A stretch of 64,000 bases of DNA. Origin: Polyangiaceae bacterium. GTDB taxonomy: Bacteria; Myxococcota_A; Polyangia; Polyangiales; Polyangiaceae. Location: positions 62,001-126,000 of the forward strand of contig JAICQO010000004.1 of the NCBI GenBank assembly GCA_025937835.1. The letters run 5' to 3'. Shown here one piece after another: positions 33,255 through 41,327 of this stretch (positions within the stretch are counted from its first letter, which is position 1; each line of letters begins with the position of its first letter). The notes under the pieces are model-generated. The model worked only from the letters and a program-made list of their open reading frames with translations. It had not been told where the DNA came from and searched no databases. Position numbers and translations under genes: made by a program.

Positions 33255-35351
33255 GTGAGCACCACGGACACCACCAAGTCGGCAGCACACGCCGGCGACA
33301 TCGTCGTACCCCTGGCGATGGTCGGCATCGTGTTGATGATGGTGCTGCCGCTGCCCGCGTTCCTCGTGGACGCGATGCTGGCCCTCAGCCTGGCGGTGTC
33401 GATCGGCGTGTTCTTGATCGGCCTGTTCATGGAGCAGCCGCTCCAGTTCAGCTCGTTTCCCGCGGTGATCCTGGTCGCCACCCTGCTCCGGTTGGCGCTG
33501 AACATCGCCACCACCCGCCTGATTTTGCTGCACGGCCACGAGGGGCACTCCTCCGCCGGCCGGGTCGTCGAGACCTTCGGCAAGCTGGTGATCGAGGGCA
33601 ACGTCGTCGTCGGCCTGGTGGTGTTCTTGATCTTGGTGGTGATCAACTTCGTCGTGATCACCAAGGGCGCCGGCCGCGTCGCGGAAGTCGCGGCCCGCTT
33701 CGCCCTCGACGGTATGCCCGGCAAGCAGATGGCGATCGACGCCGATCTGAACGGCGGCATGATTAGCTCCGAGGTCGCCCGCGATCGCCGCAAGGCGGTC
33801 GAGCGCGAAGCCGACTTTTTCGGCTCGATGGACGGCGCGAGCAAGTTCGTGAAGGGCGACGCCATCGCCAGCGTGCTGATCACGGCCATCAACCTGCTGG
33901 GCGGCCTGCTCCTGGGCCTCGCCGCCGGCATGCCGGTCAAGGCGGCGATCGAGACCTTCTCGGTGTTGAGCGTCGGTGATGCGCTGGTGTCGCAGATGCC
34001 GGCGCTGTTGATTTCGACCGCCGCCGGTGTGGTCGTGACCCGCTCGGCGACCGGCGACCAGCTCGGCCGCGCCCTGCGCGTGCAGATGTTGGGGAGTCGA
34101 AAAGCCGTCGTCGTGACCGCCGGTGTGATGACGCTGTTCGCGTTTTTGCCCGGCATGCCGATGCTGCCGTTCCTGGCGCTGGCGGGCGGCCTGGGCCTCG
34201 CGATCCGCGCCATGAAAAACGACCCGCCCGAGCCGGCGACGGGTGAAGCGGGCAGCCCGAATGCGCCGGGCGCCGCCGGCGCGGGACCCCGCCCGGACTC
34301 GCCCGAAGACATCGACTCTTCCCTGCCCCTCGACGTGCTCTCGCTCGAGGTCGGGTACGAGCTCGTCCACGCGGTGGACCCGTCGATGGGCGGCACGCTG
34401 GTCGAGCGCATCGCGGCGCTGCGCAAGCAAATCGCCCTGGATATGGGCGTCGTGATCCCGCCGGTGCACATCCGCGACCACCTGGAGCTCGAGCCCAATC
34501 AGTACCGCGTGCTCTTGCTCGGCGCCGAAATCGCCCGCGGCTCGATGCGCGTCGGGCGCCTGCTCGCACTGGACGCTTCGGGCAGCGCGCCGTCGATCGA
34601 CGGCGAAGCCACGAAAGATCCGGCGTTCGGCACGCCCGCCCGCTGGATCTCGGTGCGCGACCGCGATCTGGCCGAAGCCCTCGGCTACACGGTCGTGGAT
34701 CACGCCACGGTGATCGCGACGCACCTCGCGGAGGTCGTCCGCAACAACGCCCACAACATCCTCGGTCGTGCGGAGCTGGAGCACATCTTCGGCGTCTTCT
34801 CTCGCAGCACCCCGAAGCTCGTCGAAGAGCTGGTACCGAACTTGCTCTCATTCGCTGAAGTGTTGAAGGTCCTCCGCAACCTGCTCCGTGAAGGCATCTC
34901 GATCCGAGATATCCGTACGATCACGGAGAGCCTGATCGAGCTCGCGCCGAGCACGCGCGACGCCGAGCAGTTGACGGAGCTCGTCCGCCAGCGCCTGTCG
35001 CGTCAGATTTCCAACGCCTTCAAGGGCCACGACGGCTCGATTCAGACGCTGGTCCTCGACCCGGCCGTCGAAGAGATGTTCCGCCGTTCGCTGCGCGAGA
35101 TCGCGGCCGGCACCGGTGGCGCGCTCGACCCCGAGATGGCCCGCCGCCTCGGCCTGTCGCTCGAGGCCGCGATGAAACGCCTGCAAATGACCGGTCGCGC
35201 CGCGTGCGTGATCACCAGCCCCGATATCCGCCGCTACCTCCGCGCCTTCGCGGAGCGTCGTTGTCCGTCCCTCTCGGTGTTGTCGTTCCGCGAGCTCGAA
35301 GCGGACGCCACCATTCGACCTTTCGAAACCGTGTCCCTGAACGCCGCCTGA
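33255..35351 (+). CDS. flhA: Export gate protein FlhA
   Basis: 698 residues, GTG start. About eight N-terminal TMs, the FHIPEP signature (DRRKAVEREADFFGSMDGASKFVKGDAIAS), then the cytoplasmic nonamer-ring domain to the end (RAELEHIFGVFSRSTPKLVEELVPNLLSF). Largest export gate component. Confidence 0.97.
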   Translation: MSTTDTTKSAAHAGDIVVPLAMVGIVLMMVLPLPAFLVDAMLALSLAVSIGVFLIGLFMEQPLQFSSFPAVILVATLLRLALNIATTRLILLHGHEGHSSAGRVVETFGKLVIEGNVVVGLVVFLILVVINFVVITKGAGRVAEVAARFALDGMPGKQMAIDADLNGGMISSEVARDRRKAVEREADFFGSMDGASKFVKGDAIASVLITAINLLGGLLLGLAAGMPVKAAIETFSVLSVGDALVSQMPALLISTAAGVVVTRSATGDQLGRALRVQMLGSRKAVVVTAGVMTLFAFLPGMPMLPFLALAGGLGLAIRAMKNDPPEPATGEAGSPNAPGAAGAGPRPDSPEDIDSSLPLDVLSLEVGYELVHAVDPSMGGTLVERIAALRKQIALDMGVVIPPVHIRDHLELEPNQYRVLLLGAEIARGSMRVGRLLALDASGSAPSIDGEATKDPAFGTPARWISVRDRDLAEALGYTVVDHATVIATHLAEVVRNNAHNILGRAELEHIFGVFSRSTPKLVEELVPNLLSFAEVLKVLRNLLREGISIRDIRTITESLIELAPSTRDAEQLTELVRQRLSRQISNAFKGHDGSIQTLVLDPAVEEMFRRSLREIAAGTGGALDPEMARRLGLSLEAAMKRLQMTGRAACVITSPDIRRYLRAFAERRCPSLSVLSFRELEADATIRPFETVSLNAA

Positions 35352-35373
35352 AAACGGCTTGGAGCTCTACCCC

Positions 35374-36543
35374 GTGCAATACCAGACCTTCCGCGGTTCC
35401 AACGTCAACGAAGCCCTCGCCGCCGTGCGCGCCGCATTCGGGCCCGAAGCCGTCATCGATTCGACGCGCTACGTGACGAACGGCCGACGGGGTGCGATGG
35501 GGCATTCGTACGTCGAGGTGAGTGCTGCGCCGCCCGTCGAGGTGAAGGCGCCGTTCGCCGCAGCGCTCACTGCGCCGATGCCCGCGGCTGCCCCGGCGCG
35601 TTCCAGCGCGGCGCGCACGGCCTCGAGCACGCGCACGATCCCCTTCGCTCAGGCCGTGAACCCGGTCCACGAAGAGCGGCGCTCGGATCCGTCGCTCGGC
35701 TTCGACGCCGGCGCCATCGAGCAGGAGCTCCGCGCCCTCCGCGCTCTGGTCGACGAGCTGACCGCCGGCCGCACGCCGCGCGACCAGGCCCTGACCCAGC
35801 TCCGCGCCTACGGCATCGAGGGCGACTACGCCCGGCAAATCCTCAAGGGCAAGGGCCGCACCCCGAGCGCGCCGAGCGAGCTCCGCGGCTTCCTGCGTAG
35901 CGCGCTGGCCTCCGAGCTCAAGGTCGTCTCGGGCCTCCTCGAGACCAGCGGCCCGCGCTTGCTCGCCTGCGTCGGGCCCACCGGCGCCGGCAAGACCACG
36001 ACGCTGGCCAAGCTCGCGGCGCGCGCGCGGCTCGACCTCGGCGTCTCGGTCGGCGTGATCTCGCTCGACACGCACCGCGTCGGCGCCTCCGAGCAATGGA
36101 AGCGCTACGCGCGCTTGCTCGGCATCCCCTTCCACGTCGCGACCGACGCGGCGAGCTTCGCCCGCGCCGAAGCCGAGATCGACTGCGAGCTCTTGCTCGT
36201 GGACACCCCCGGACGCAGCCCCTCGGACGAGACCGACTCCTGGATGCTGCCCGAGTGCCTGGAGCGCGTCACCGAGCGCGAGATCGCCGTGCTCGCGGTG
36301 CTGCCGGCCTGGCTGACCGCCCGCGACGCCTCGCGCGTGCTCAACACCTACAAAACCCCGGCCCCCGCGGCCGTGGTCCTCACCAAGCTGGACGAAGCCA
36401 GCACGGTCGGCGGCGTTCTCCAGGCCGCGGCCGCCGGCGAGCTGCCGATCGCGTTCCTGTGCGGCGGCCCCCGCGTCCCCGACGACCTCGCGGACGCGCG
36501 CGTCGAATCCGTGCTCGACGCAGTCTTCGGCAAGCCCTCCTGA
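35374..36543 (+). CDS. flhF: SRP-type GTPase FlhF
   Basis: 389 residues. Opens MQYQTFRGSNVNEALAAVRAAFGPEAVID, the FlhF start pattern; the GTG at 35374 is chosen for this reason and because TTGGAG lies nine bases before it, although a TTG at 35359 is possible. NG domain: GPTGAGKTTTLAKLA, DTHRVGASEQW, VDTPGR, TKLDEASTVGG. FlhF sets flagellar site in polar flagellates, so a polar flagellum is suggested. No FlhG gene follows. Confidence 0.95.
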   Translation: MQYQTFRGSNVNEALAAVRAAFGPEAVIDSTRYVTNGRRGAMGHSYVEVSAAPPVEVKAPFAAALTAPMPAAAPARSSAARTASSTRTIPFAQAVNPVHEERRSDPSLGFDAGAIEQELRALRALVDELTAGRTPRDQALTQLRAYGIEGDYARQILKGKGRTPSAPSELRGFLRSALASELKVVSGLLETSGPRLLACVGPTGAGKTTTLAKLAARARLDLGVSVGVISLDTHRVGASEQWKRYARLLGIPFHVATDAASFARAEAEIDCELLLVDTPGRSPSDETDSWMLPECLERVTEREIAVLAVLPAWLTARDASRVLNTYKTPAPAAVVLTKLDEASTVGGVLQAAAAGELPIAFLCGGPRVPDDLADARVESVLDAVFGKPS

Positions 36544-36575
36544 AAGTCGACCCCTTGAACCTCGTCCCGAACACG

Positions 36576-37301
36576 ATGAACGACATCGCCCGCACGAGCC
36601 CGAACGAACAGAAGCTCTACGAGCGCTACATGCCGCTCGTGCGGCGGATTGCGATGCGCGTCGTTCGTTCCCTGCCCTCCAACATCTCGCTCGACGATCT
36701 GCTCTCCGCCGGCTGGGTTGGCCTGTCCGAGGCCCTGACCCGGCGCACGGCGACCATGAACGAGGAGCAATTCGAGGCCTACGCCTCGCACCGCGTCCGC
36801 GGCGCAATCCTCGATCACCTCAGGATGCTCGACCCGCTGTCGCGCAAGCTCCGCGGCGCGTCACGCAAGATCACCGAGGTCACCGGCACGCTCTCTGGCC
36901 GGCTCGGTCGCGCGCCGACCGAAGAAGAGATCGCCGGCGAGCTCGGCGTACCGCTCGAGGAGTACCATCAGCTGCTCGGCGACATCGCCAACGGCGGCCT
37001 GGCTCGGCTCGAGATCAGCGCCGTCGATTCGCCGGTCCACGACTCCACCCCGGAGTCATTGACGGCCCGCCGCGAGCTCGTCGATCACATCGCCTCCGCG
37101 CTCGAATCCTTGCCGGAGCGGCTGCGCATCGTGCTCGCCCTCCACTACCAAGAAGAGTGCAGCTTCCGCGAGATCGGCGAGGTGCTCGGCGTCACGGAGT
37201 CACGCATTTGCCAGCTCCACGCCGAAGCCATCCACCGCGTCCGCGCCCAGATGAGCTCCCTGCCACCCCCTGCCCCCAAGCCACGTGCTGTAAAGGGGTG
37301 A
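36576..37301 (+). CDS. fliA: Flagellar sigma-28 factor FliA
   Basis: 241 residues. Sigma regions 2 (YMPLVRRIAMRVVRSLPSNISLDDLLSAGWVGLSEAL), 3 (LSGRLGRAPTEEEIAGELG), and 4 (LPERLRIVLALHYQEECSFREIGEVLGVTESRICQLHAEAIHRVR) are complete. The ATG at 36576 is chosen; the longer frame from 36096 is flhF shadow. FlgM in the window is its antagonist. Confidence 0.95.
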   Translation: MNDIARTSPNEQKLYERYMPLVRRIAMRVVRSLPSNISLDDLLSAGWVGLSEALTRRTATMNEEQFEAYASHRVRGAILDHLRMLDPLSRKLRGASRKITEVTGTLSGRLGRAPTEEEIAGELGVPLEEYHQLLGDIANGGLARLEISAVDSPVHDSTPESLTARRELVDHIASALESLPERLRIVLALHYQEECSFREIGEVLGVTESRICQLHAEAIHRVRAQMSSLPPPAPKPRAVKG

Positions 37302-37319
37302 GCGGCGGAGGGAGAGGGG

Positions 37320-37426
37320 TGCAACAGGAAGGCGGGAAGTTGGGAAGATCAGAGTTTTTTGGGGTTCCCCAATCCAATCTCTTTTAGTCTGAACTTCCTC
37401 GTCTCCCGGCTTTCCTGTCGATTTCA
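37320..37426. repeat. Tandem hairpin repeat, copy 1
   Basis: 107 bases. Ends pair as ACAGGAAGGCGGGAAG with CTCCCGGCTTTCCTGT; the centre pairs TTGGGG-TT-CCCCAA. It is offset by 119 bases from copy 2, which differs by point changes and small indels. Confidence 0.75.
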
Positions 37427-37438
37427 GGGGTTTTGGGA

Positions 37439-37545
37439 TGCAACAGGAAGGCGGGGAGTTGGGAAGATCAGAGTTTTTTTGGGTTTCCCAACCCAATCTC
37501 TTTCAGTCTGAACTTCCTCGCTTCTCGGCTTCCTGTTGAATTTCA
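37439..37545. repeat. Tandem hairpin repeat, copy 2
   Basis: 107 bases, close copy of the previous repeat. Its central hairpin is TTGGG-TTT-CCCAA, so both arms have one fewer G/C than copy 1 while pairing is preserved. Confidence 0.75.
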
Positions 37546-37672
37546 TACTGCGCTTTGTCGTTGGCGGTGGGATCGGGTCGCACTTGTTTGGCGGCACGCG
37601 TTCAAGGTTTCTTGGCGTCCACCGTTCACTGCTCGATAGCCATTTTCAGACGCGGATCTCGCGAAATATCAG

Positions 37673-37688
37673 TGGCACGAGCGTTGCA
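37673..37688 (+). promoter_or_regulatory. Consensus sigma-54 promoter of fliW
   Basis: TGGCACGAGCGTTGCA matches TGGCACGN4TTGCW at every defined position. Predicted start near 37699, giving a leader of about 60 bases for fliW. Confidence 0.88.
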
Positions 37689-37757
37689 CCGAATCACCCG
37701 AGTCCCCGCGATGCGGGACCAATCCACATCAGCATCGCTATCTAGGAGCAAGCAAAC

Positions 37758-38234
37758 ATGATCGTGAATACCCGGCGCTTTGGCGAAATCGAAATCGAAC
37801 CCCGTGAGGTCGTGCACTTCCCGGTGGGAATTGCTGGTTTCCCCGAGGAGCGCGCGTTCATCCTGGTCCGTACCAAGGAGACGGGGTCCATCGCCTGGCT
37901 GCAGTCGGTGCGCACTCCGGGCCTGGCGCTGCCGCTCGTGTCGGCGCACCTGTTCGGTGAAGCCTATCCCGACGTCAACTACCTGCCGATCGCGGAGAGC
38001 GCCGGCATCGGCTCGAGCCTCGAAGAGCTGGCCATGATGGTGGTCCTCAGCGCTCCACAAGGCGCGCCCGCGACCGTCAATCTGCTGGCTCCGATCGTCA
38101 TCAACACCGAGAGCCGCATCGGCGGCCAGCTGTTCCTCGACGGGACCTCGTTCGGCACGCGGGAGATGTTCGTGATCCCCGACGCGGCGAAGTCGTCGTC
38201 CGCGGCGCAGCCGCAGATGAGCGCGACCGGCTGA
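37758..38234 (+). CDS. fliW: Flagellar assembly factor FliW (CsrA antagonist)
   Basis: 158 residues. MIVNTRRFGEIEIEPREVVHFPVGIAGFPEERAFILV and DVNYLPI...VVLSAPQGAPATVNLLAPIVINTESRIGGQLFLD are the FliW fold. FliW binds either flagellin or CsrA; when flagellin is exported, FliW is freed to bind CsrA and relieve its block on flagellin translation. TAGGAG precedes the ATG. Own sigma-54 promoter upstream. Confidence 0.96.
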   Translation: MIVNTRRFGEIEIEPREVVHFPVGIAGFPEERAFILVRTKETGSIAWLQSVRTPGLALPLVSAHLFGEAYPDVNYLPIAESAGIGSSLEELAMMVVLSAPQGAPATVNLLAPIVINTESRIGGQLFLDGTSFGTREMFVIPDAAKSSSAAQPQMSATG

Positions 38235-38294
38235 GCCTCGGGCGCGGGTCCTTACCGCGTCCAGCCCAGGATTTGCTCGCTCCGAAGGTCAACG

Positions 38295-40097
38295 ATGCCT
38301 GTGTCCATCGACGAACGGCTCTGGCCACCCCTGAAAGGGGTCGACGAGAGCCGTCCGTCCGATGACGCCGCCAAGAGCAGCATGGCGGCGCTCGTCGCGC
38401 GCGTGGTCGGGGCAAAGCCCTTTCCCGAGACCGCGCGCCGCCTGGCAGACATGACGCGCATGCCGCTCGCGCGCATCAGCAACGCCGTGCGCATTCTGGA
38501 GACCGATCCGGGGCTCTCGGCGCGGCTGCTCCGGCTCGTCAACTCGCCGGGCTACGCGCTGCGAATGCGCTGCACGTCGCTGCGCCACGCCGCGGCGCTG
38601 GTCGGGCTCGAGCGACTGAACCACATCTCGACCACGGCGGCCGTGCTCGACATGTTCGGCGACAACACCGAGGTGTCGGCGCGGATCCTCGACCATTCCA
38701 CGGTCGTAGGCGCCTTCTGCCGTTACTTTGCCGTGAGCTTTTCGCTGCCCGCCGAAGAGCTCTTCACGTGCGGCTTCTTGCACGACATCGGCAAGCTGTT
38801 TCTGCTGGAGGCCGAGGGCGATGCGTACGCCGCGCTCCTCAGCCAGAGCTCGGCCGATTCGCACGAGCGCGAGCGCGAGCTCTACGGCTTCGACCACGCG
38901 AACCTCGGCGCGCACGTGCTCCACGCCTGGAACATCCCCGATCCCGTTCCGCTGATCGTGGCCTGGCACCACAGCCGCTCGCCGTTCGAAGGCCCCCCCG
39001 AGATCAGCGCGATGATCGAGACGCTCCGGCTCTCCGACGAGATCGCCGAGCTGATGGGTACCCTCTCCGACGGGCGCGCGATCCGCCGCATCGCCGAGAG
39101 CGAGGCCGCCCAGCGCCTGAACCTGGGTGAGCAGCAACTCACCGAGATCTGGCCCGAGCTCAGGACGCTGCGCTCTCACTGCCGCGCTCAGCGCAACAAC
39201 AACGAGACCAAGTTCGTGGACGTGACCTCGATTCGCCCGAGCGCCTCGCTGCCGCCACCGAGCGTGCCCCCGCAGAGCTCGCTGCGCCCGGACCAGCACT
39301 GCGGCATCTGCTCCGAGCCCGGCCCGAGCAGCACCTGCTCGGCCTGCGACGACAACGTTTGCGCGAAGCACCTGCACGCCCCCGACGGCTGGTGTGACCG
39401 CTGCATGGCCGACTTCACCACGACCCGCGGCGCGCTCGGGATCGGCTTGCCGCTGACGCTCGGCATCACGGCTGCGTTCGCGAGCCTGCTGCTCGGCGCG
39501 GTGTTCGGCGCCGTCGAAAACGGCGTCCCCCAGACGCTGCGCGTGCTCTTGGCTCCGGTGTTGGCGCTCGGCCTGTCGGCGGTGTTCCTCGGCACGGGCC
39601 AGCGTTGGATCGTGCGCGGTCGCTTCCTCAAGCAGCGCAAGCGCCGCGACCGAGAGACTCTGGCGGCACCAGAAGCCGCGCCGTCAGCCGAACGGGCCAG
39701 AGAAGCGCGGCTCACCACCCGCATCCCCGGGGTACCCGCCGTGCTCAGCGTGCCGCCCTCGGCGTTCGACGATCCGTCGCTGCGCGCCTTGCCGCAACAT
39801 CCGCTGCCTCCGCCCGCGCGCGCAGCGCTGCTCGGCAGCAGCTCGCCACCGGCGGAGCTCGCGCCAGAGCCGCCGCTCAGCGTCCTTCCCGAACCCCCGC
39901 CGTACGTGCCCACGCTGGCGCCAGCGGCCCCGCCCCCACCGCTCCAGCCCGCGACCGCGCTGGCACCACTTTCATCCCCGCCGGAGCGGGTCGAGCGGCT
40001 GCCCCTCGAGGCGCCGCGCGCCGTGTACCTCGCCGGCACGCGCATGCCGCGGCGCGGCCGCCGTCTCGACCGCGGTCAGCGCCGACGCGACTCATGA
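38295..40097 (+). CDS. HDOD protein with zinc module, two TMs and Pro-rich tail
   Basis: 600 residues. HDOD domain at about 35-275 with an HD pair (GFLHDIGK, 160-167) and WHH (224-226). Residues 336-370 form a compact Cys/His module (Cys336, Cys339, Cys348, Cys351, Cys356, His359/361, Cys367, Cys370), like a B-box or double zinc ribbon. TMs near 381-406 and 416-434, then Arg/Lys-rich and Pro/Ala/Leu-rich tail. Other HDOD proteins act in signalling and polar flagellar control. This combination is unfamiliar to me. It lies between fliW and flbD in the flagellar block. Ends in an ATGA overlap. Confidence 0.8.
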   Translation: MPVSIDERLWPPLKGVDESRPSDDAAKSSMAALVARVVGAKPFPETARRLADMTRMPLARISNAVRILETDPGLSARLLRLVNSPGYALRMRCTSLRHAAALVGLERLNHISTTAAVLDMFGDNTEVSARILDHSTVVGAFCRYFAVSFSLPAEELFTCGFLHDIGKLFLLEAEGDAYAALLSQSSADSHERERELYGFDHANLGAHVLHAWNIPDPVPLIVAWHHSRSPFEGPPEISAMIETLRLSDEIAELMGTLSDGRAIRRIAESEAAQRLNLGEQQLTEIWPELRTLRSHCRAQRNNNETKFVDVTSIRPSASLPPPSVPPQSSLRPDQHCGICSEPGPSSTCSACDDNVCAKHLHAPDGWCDRCMADFTTTRGALGIGLPLTLGITAAFASLLLGAVFGAVENGVPQTLRVLLAPVLALGLSAVFLGTGQRWIVRGRFLKQRKRRDRETLAAPEAAPSAERAREARLTTRIPGVPAVLSVPPSAFDDPSLRALPQHPLPPPARAALLGSSSPPAELAPEPPLSVLPEPPPYVPTLAPAAPPPPLQPATALAPLSSPPERVERLPLEAPRAVYLAGTRMPRRGRRLDRGQRRRDS

Positions 40098-40285
40098 GCG
40101 CCGGGCTGTCGCAGGTCGTCGCACCTCGGCCGCCAGCAGGGCCAGCGTCAAGCGCCGGAGCCCAGCGTCAAATCGGCGACGCTCGCACGACTCCCCACCG
40201 TTCTCTCGAGCGCGCGGCGCTGCTCTCCGATCTTTTCCCCGCGGCGAAAGCCGCGGCACGTCACTTGCTTGGTGTGCGCTCGTGA
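40094..40285 (+). CDS. Unrecognised 63-residue protein
   Basis: 63 residues; its start overlaps the HDOD gene stop (ATGA) and its stop overlaps the flbD GTG (GTGA), the same 4-base pattern seen at real junctions in this operon. Predicted product is basic (Arg/Ala/Pro-rich), with a C-terminal helix (RAALLSDLFPAAKAAARHLLG). No homology can be claimed. Coding potential rests on the two overlaps. Confidence 0.55.
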   Translation: MSAGLSQVVAPRPPAGPASSAGAQRQIGDARTTPHRSLERAALLSDLFPAAKAAARHLLGVRS

Positions 40286-40518
40286 TCTGCGTCACCCGTA
40301 TCAAAGGCCAGCTTGCGGCAGTCAATCCGGATCTGATCGAAACCGTCGAGTCGAATCCGGACACGACGATCTGCTTCGTCAGCGGCGAGAAGTTGCTGGT
40401 TCAGGAAACGCTGGAAGAGATCGTCGAGCGAGTGCACGACTACCGGCGCAGCCTGCTCGAGAACTACTCGATCAACCCCGAACGCCACACCACCGGCTCG
40501 CGCCGCCCGAGGAGCTGA
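40282..40518 (+). CDS. flbD: FlbD family flagellar protein
   Basis: 78 residues. MICVTRIKGQLAAVNPDLIETVESNPDTTICFVSGEKLLVQET is the small FlbD family found before motA in many flagellar operons (Gram-positive, spirochaetes and deltaproteobacteria). It is unrelated to the Caulobacter FlbD activator. Function poorly known. GTG start overlaps the 63-residue gene. Confidence 0.92.
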   Translation: MICVTRIKGQLAAVNPDLIETVESNPDTTICFVSGEKLLVQETLEEIVERVHDYRRSLLENYSINPERHTTGSRRPRS

Positions 40519-40519
40519 G

Positions 40520-41323
40520 ATGGACAAGGCGTCAGTCATCGGTCTCGGCCTCGGTCTCGGCGCAATCCTCGGCGGAAACGCGCTCGAGGGCGGTCACCTC
40601 TCGTCGCTGCTGCAGCCGACCGCGGCGATGATCGTGATCGGCGGCACGCTCGGCGCGACGTTGATCGGCTTCCCGCTCTCGACATTCGTCACCGCTTGCA
40701 AAGCCTTCAAGGACGTCTTCCTCGGTGGCAAAGAGAACGACACCGGCGCGCTGATCCAGGAAATCACCGGTTTTGCGCTGAAGGCCCGGCGCGACGGCAT
40801 CCTGTCCCTCGAAGATCAGCTGCCGGACGTGAAGCATCCGTTCCTGCGACGCGCGCTGGTGATGGCCGTGGACGGCCTCGACTCCAAGTCGATGCGCGAG
40901 AACCTCGAGGGCATGCTCGATCGCCTCGACGAAGAGGGCGAGCTGCCGGCCAAGGTCTGGGAGTCCGCGGGCGGCTACGCGCCCACGATCGGCATCATCG
41001 GCGCCGTGATGGGCCTGATTCACGTGATGCAGAACCTGTCCGACGTCGGCGCGGTCGGCGCCGGCATCGCCGTCGCGTTCGTCGCGACGATCTACGGCGT
41101 CGGCCTGGCGAACCTGGTGTTCCTGCCCGCCGCCGGCAAGCTCAAGCTCCACCACAAGAGCGAGATCGCTCGGCTGAACCTGATGATGGAAGGCGCCCTG
41201 GCCATCCAAGAAGGCCAGAACCCGAACCTGATCGCCGAAAAGCTCTCGAACCTCGGCGCGTCCGAGGAGTCGAGCAAGAAGGGCGACGGAGCTCCGCGCG
41301 GTGTCCCGGCGGAGGCGCGCTGA
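40520..41323 (+). CDS. motA: Flagellar stator protein MotA
   Basis: 267 residues, four TMs. GLGLGLGAILGGNALEGG, cytoplasmic loop with charged residues (ARRDGILSLEDQLPDVKHPFLRRALVMAVDG), and conserved prolines in the C-terminal TMs (GGYAPTIGIIGAVMGLIHVM, ATIYGVGLANLVFLPAAGKLK). GAGGAG ribosome-binding site. Confidence 0.96.
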   Translation: MDKASVIGLGLGLGAILGGNALEGGHLSSLLQPTAAMIVIGGTLGATLIGFPLSTFVTACKAFKDVFLGGKENDTGALIQEITGFALKARRDGILSLEDQLPDVKHPFLRRALVMAVDGLDSKSMRENLEGMLDRLDEEGELPAKVWESAGGYAPTIGIIGAVMGLIHVMQNLSDVGAVGAGIAVAFVATIYGVGLANLVFLPAAGKLKLHHKSEIARLNLMMEGALAIQEGQNPNLIAEKLSNLGASEESSKKGDGAPRGVPAEAR

Positions 41324-41327
41324 AATC

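Larger units (their letters stand above)
37302..37757. other. 456-base gap between fliA and fliW
   Basis: No gene. It contains two tandem 107-base hairpin repeats (37320-37426 and 37439-37545) with AT-rich centres, then a consensus sigma-54 promoter (37673-37688) and a small leader hairpin near 37712. A boundary between two transcription units. Confidence 0.7.
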
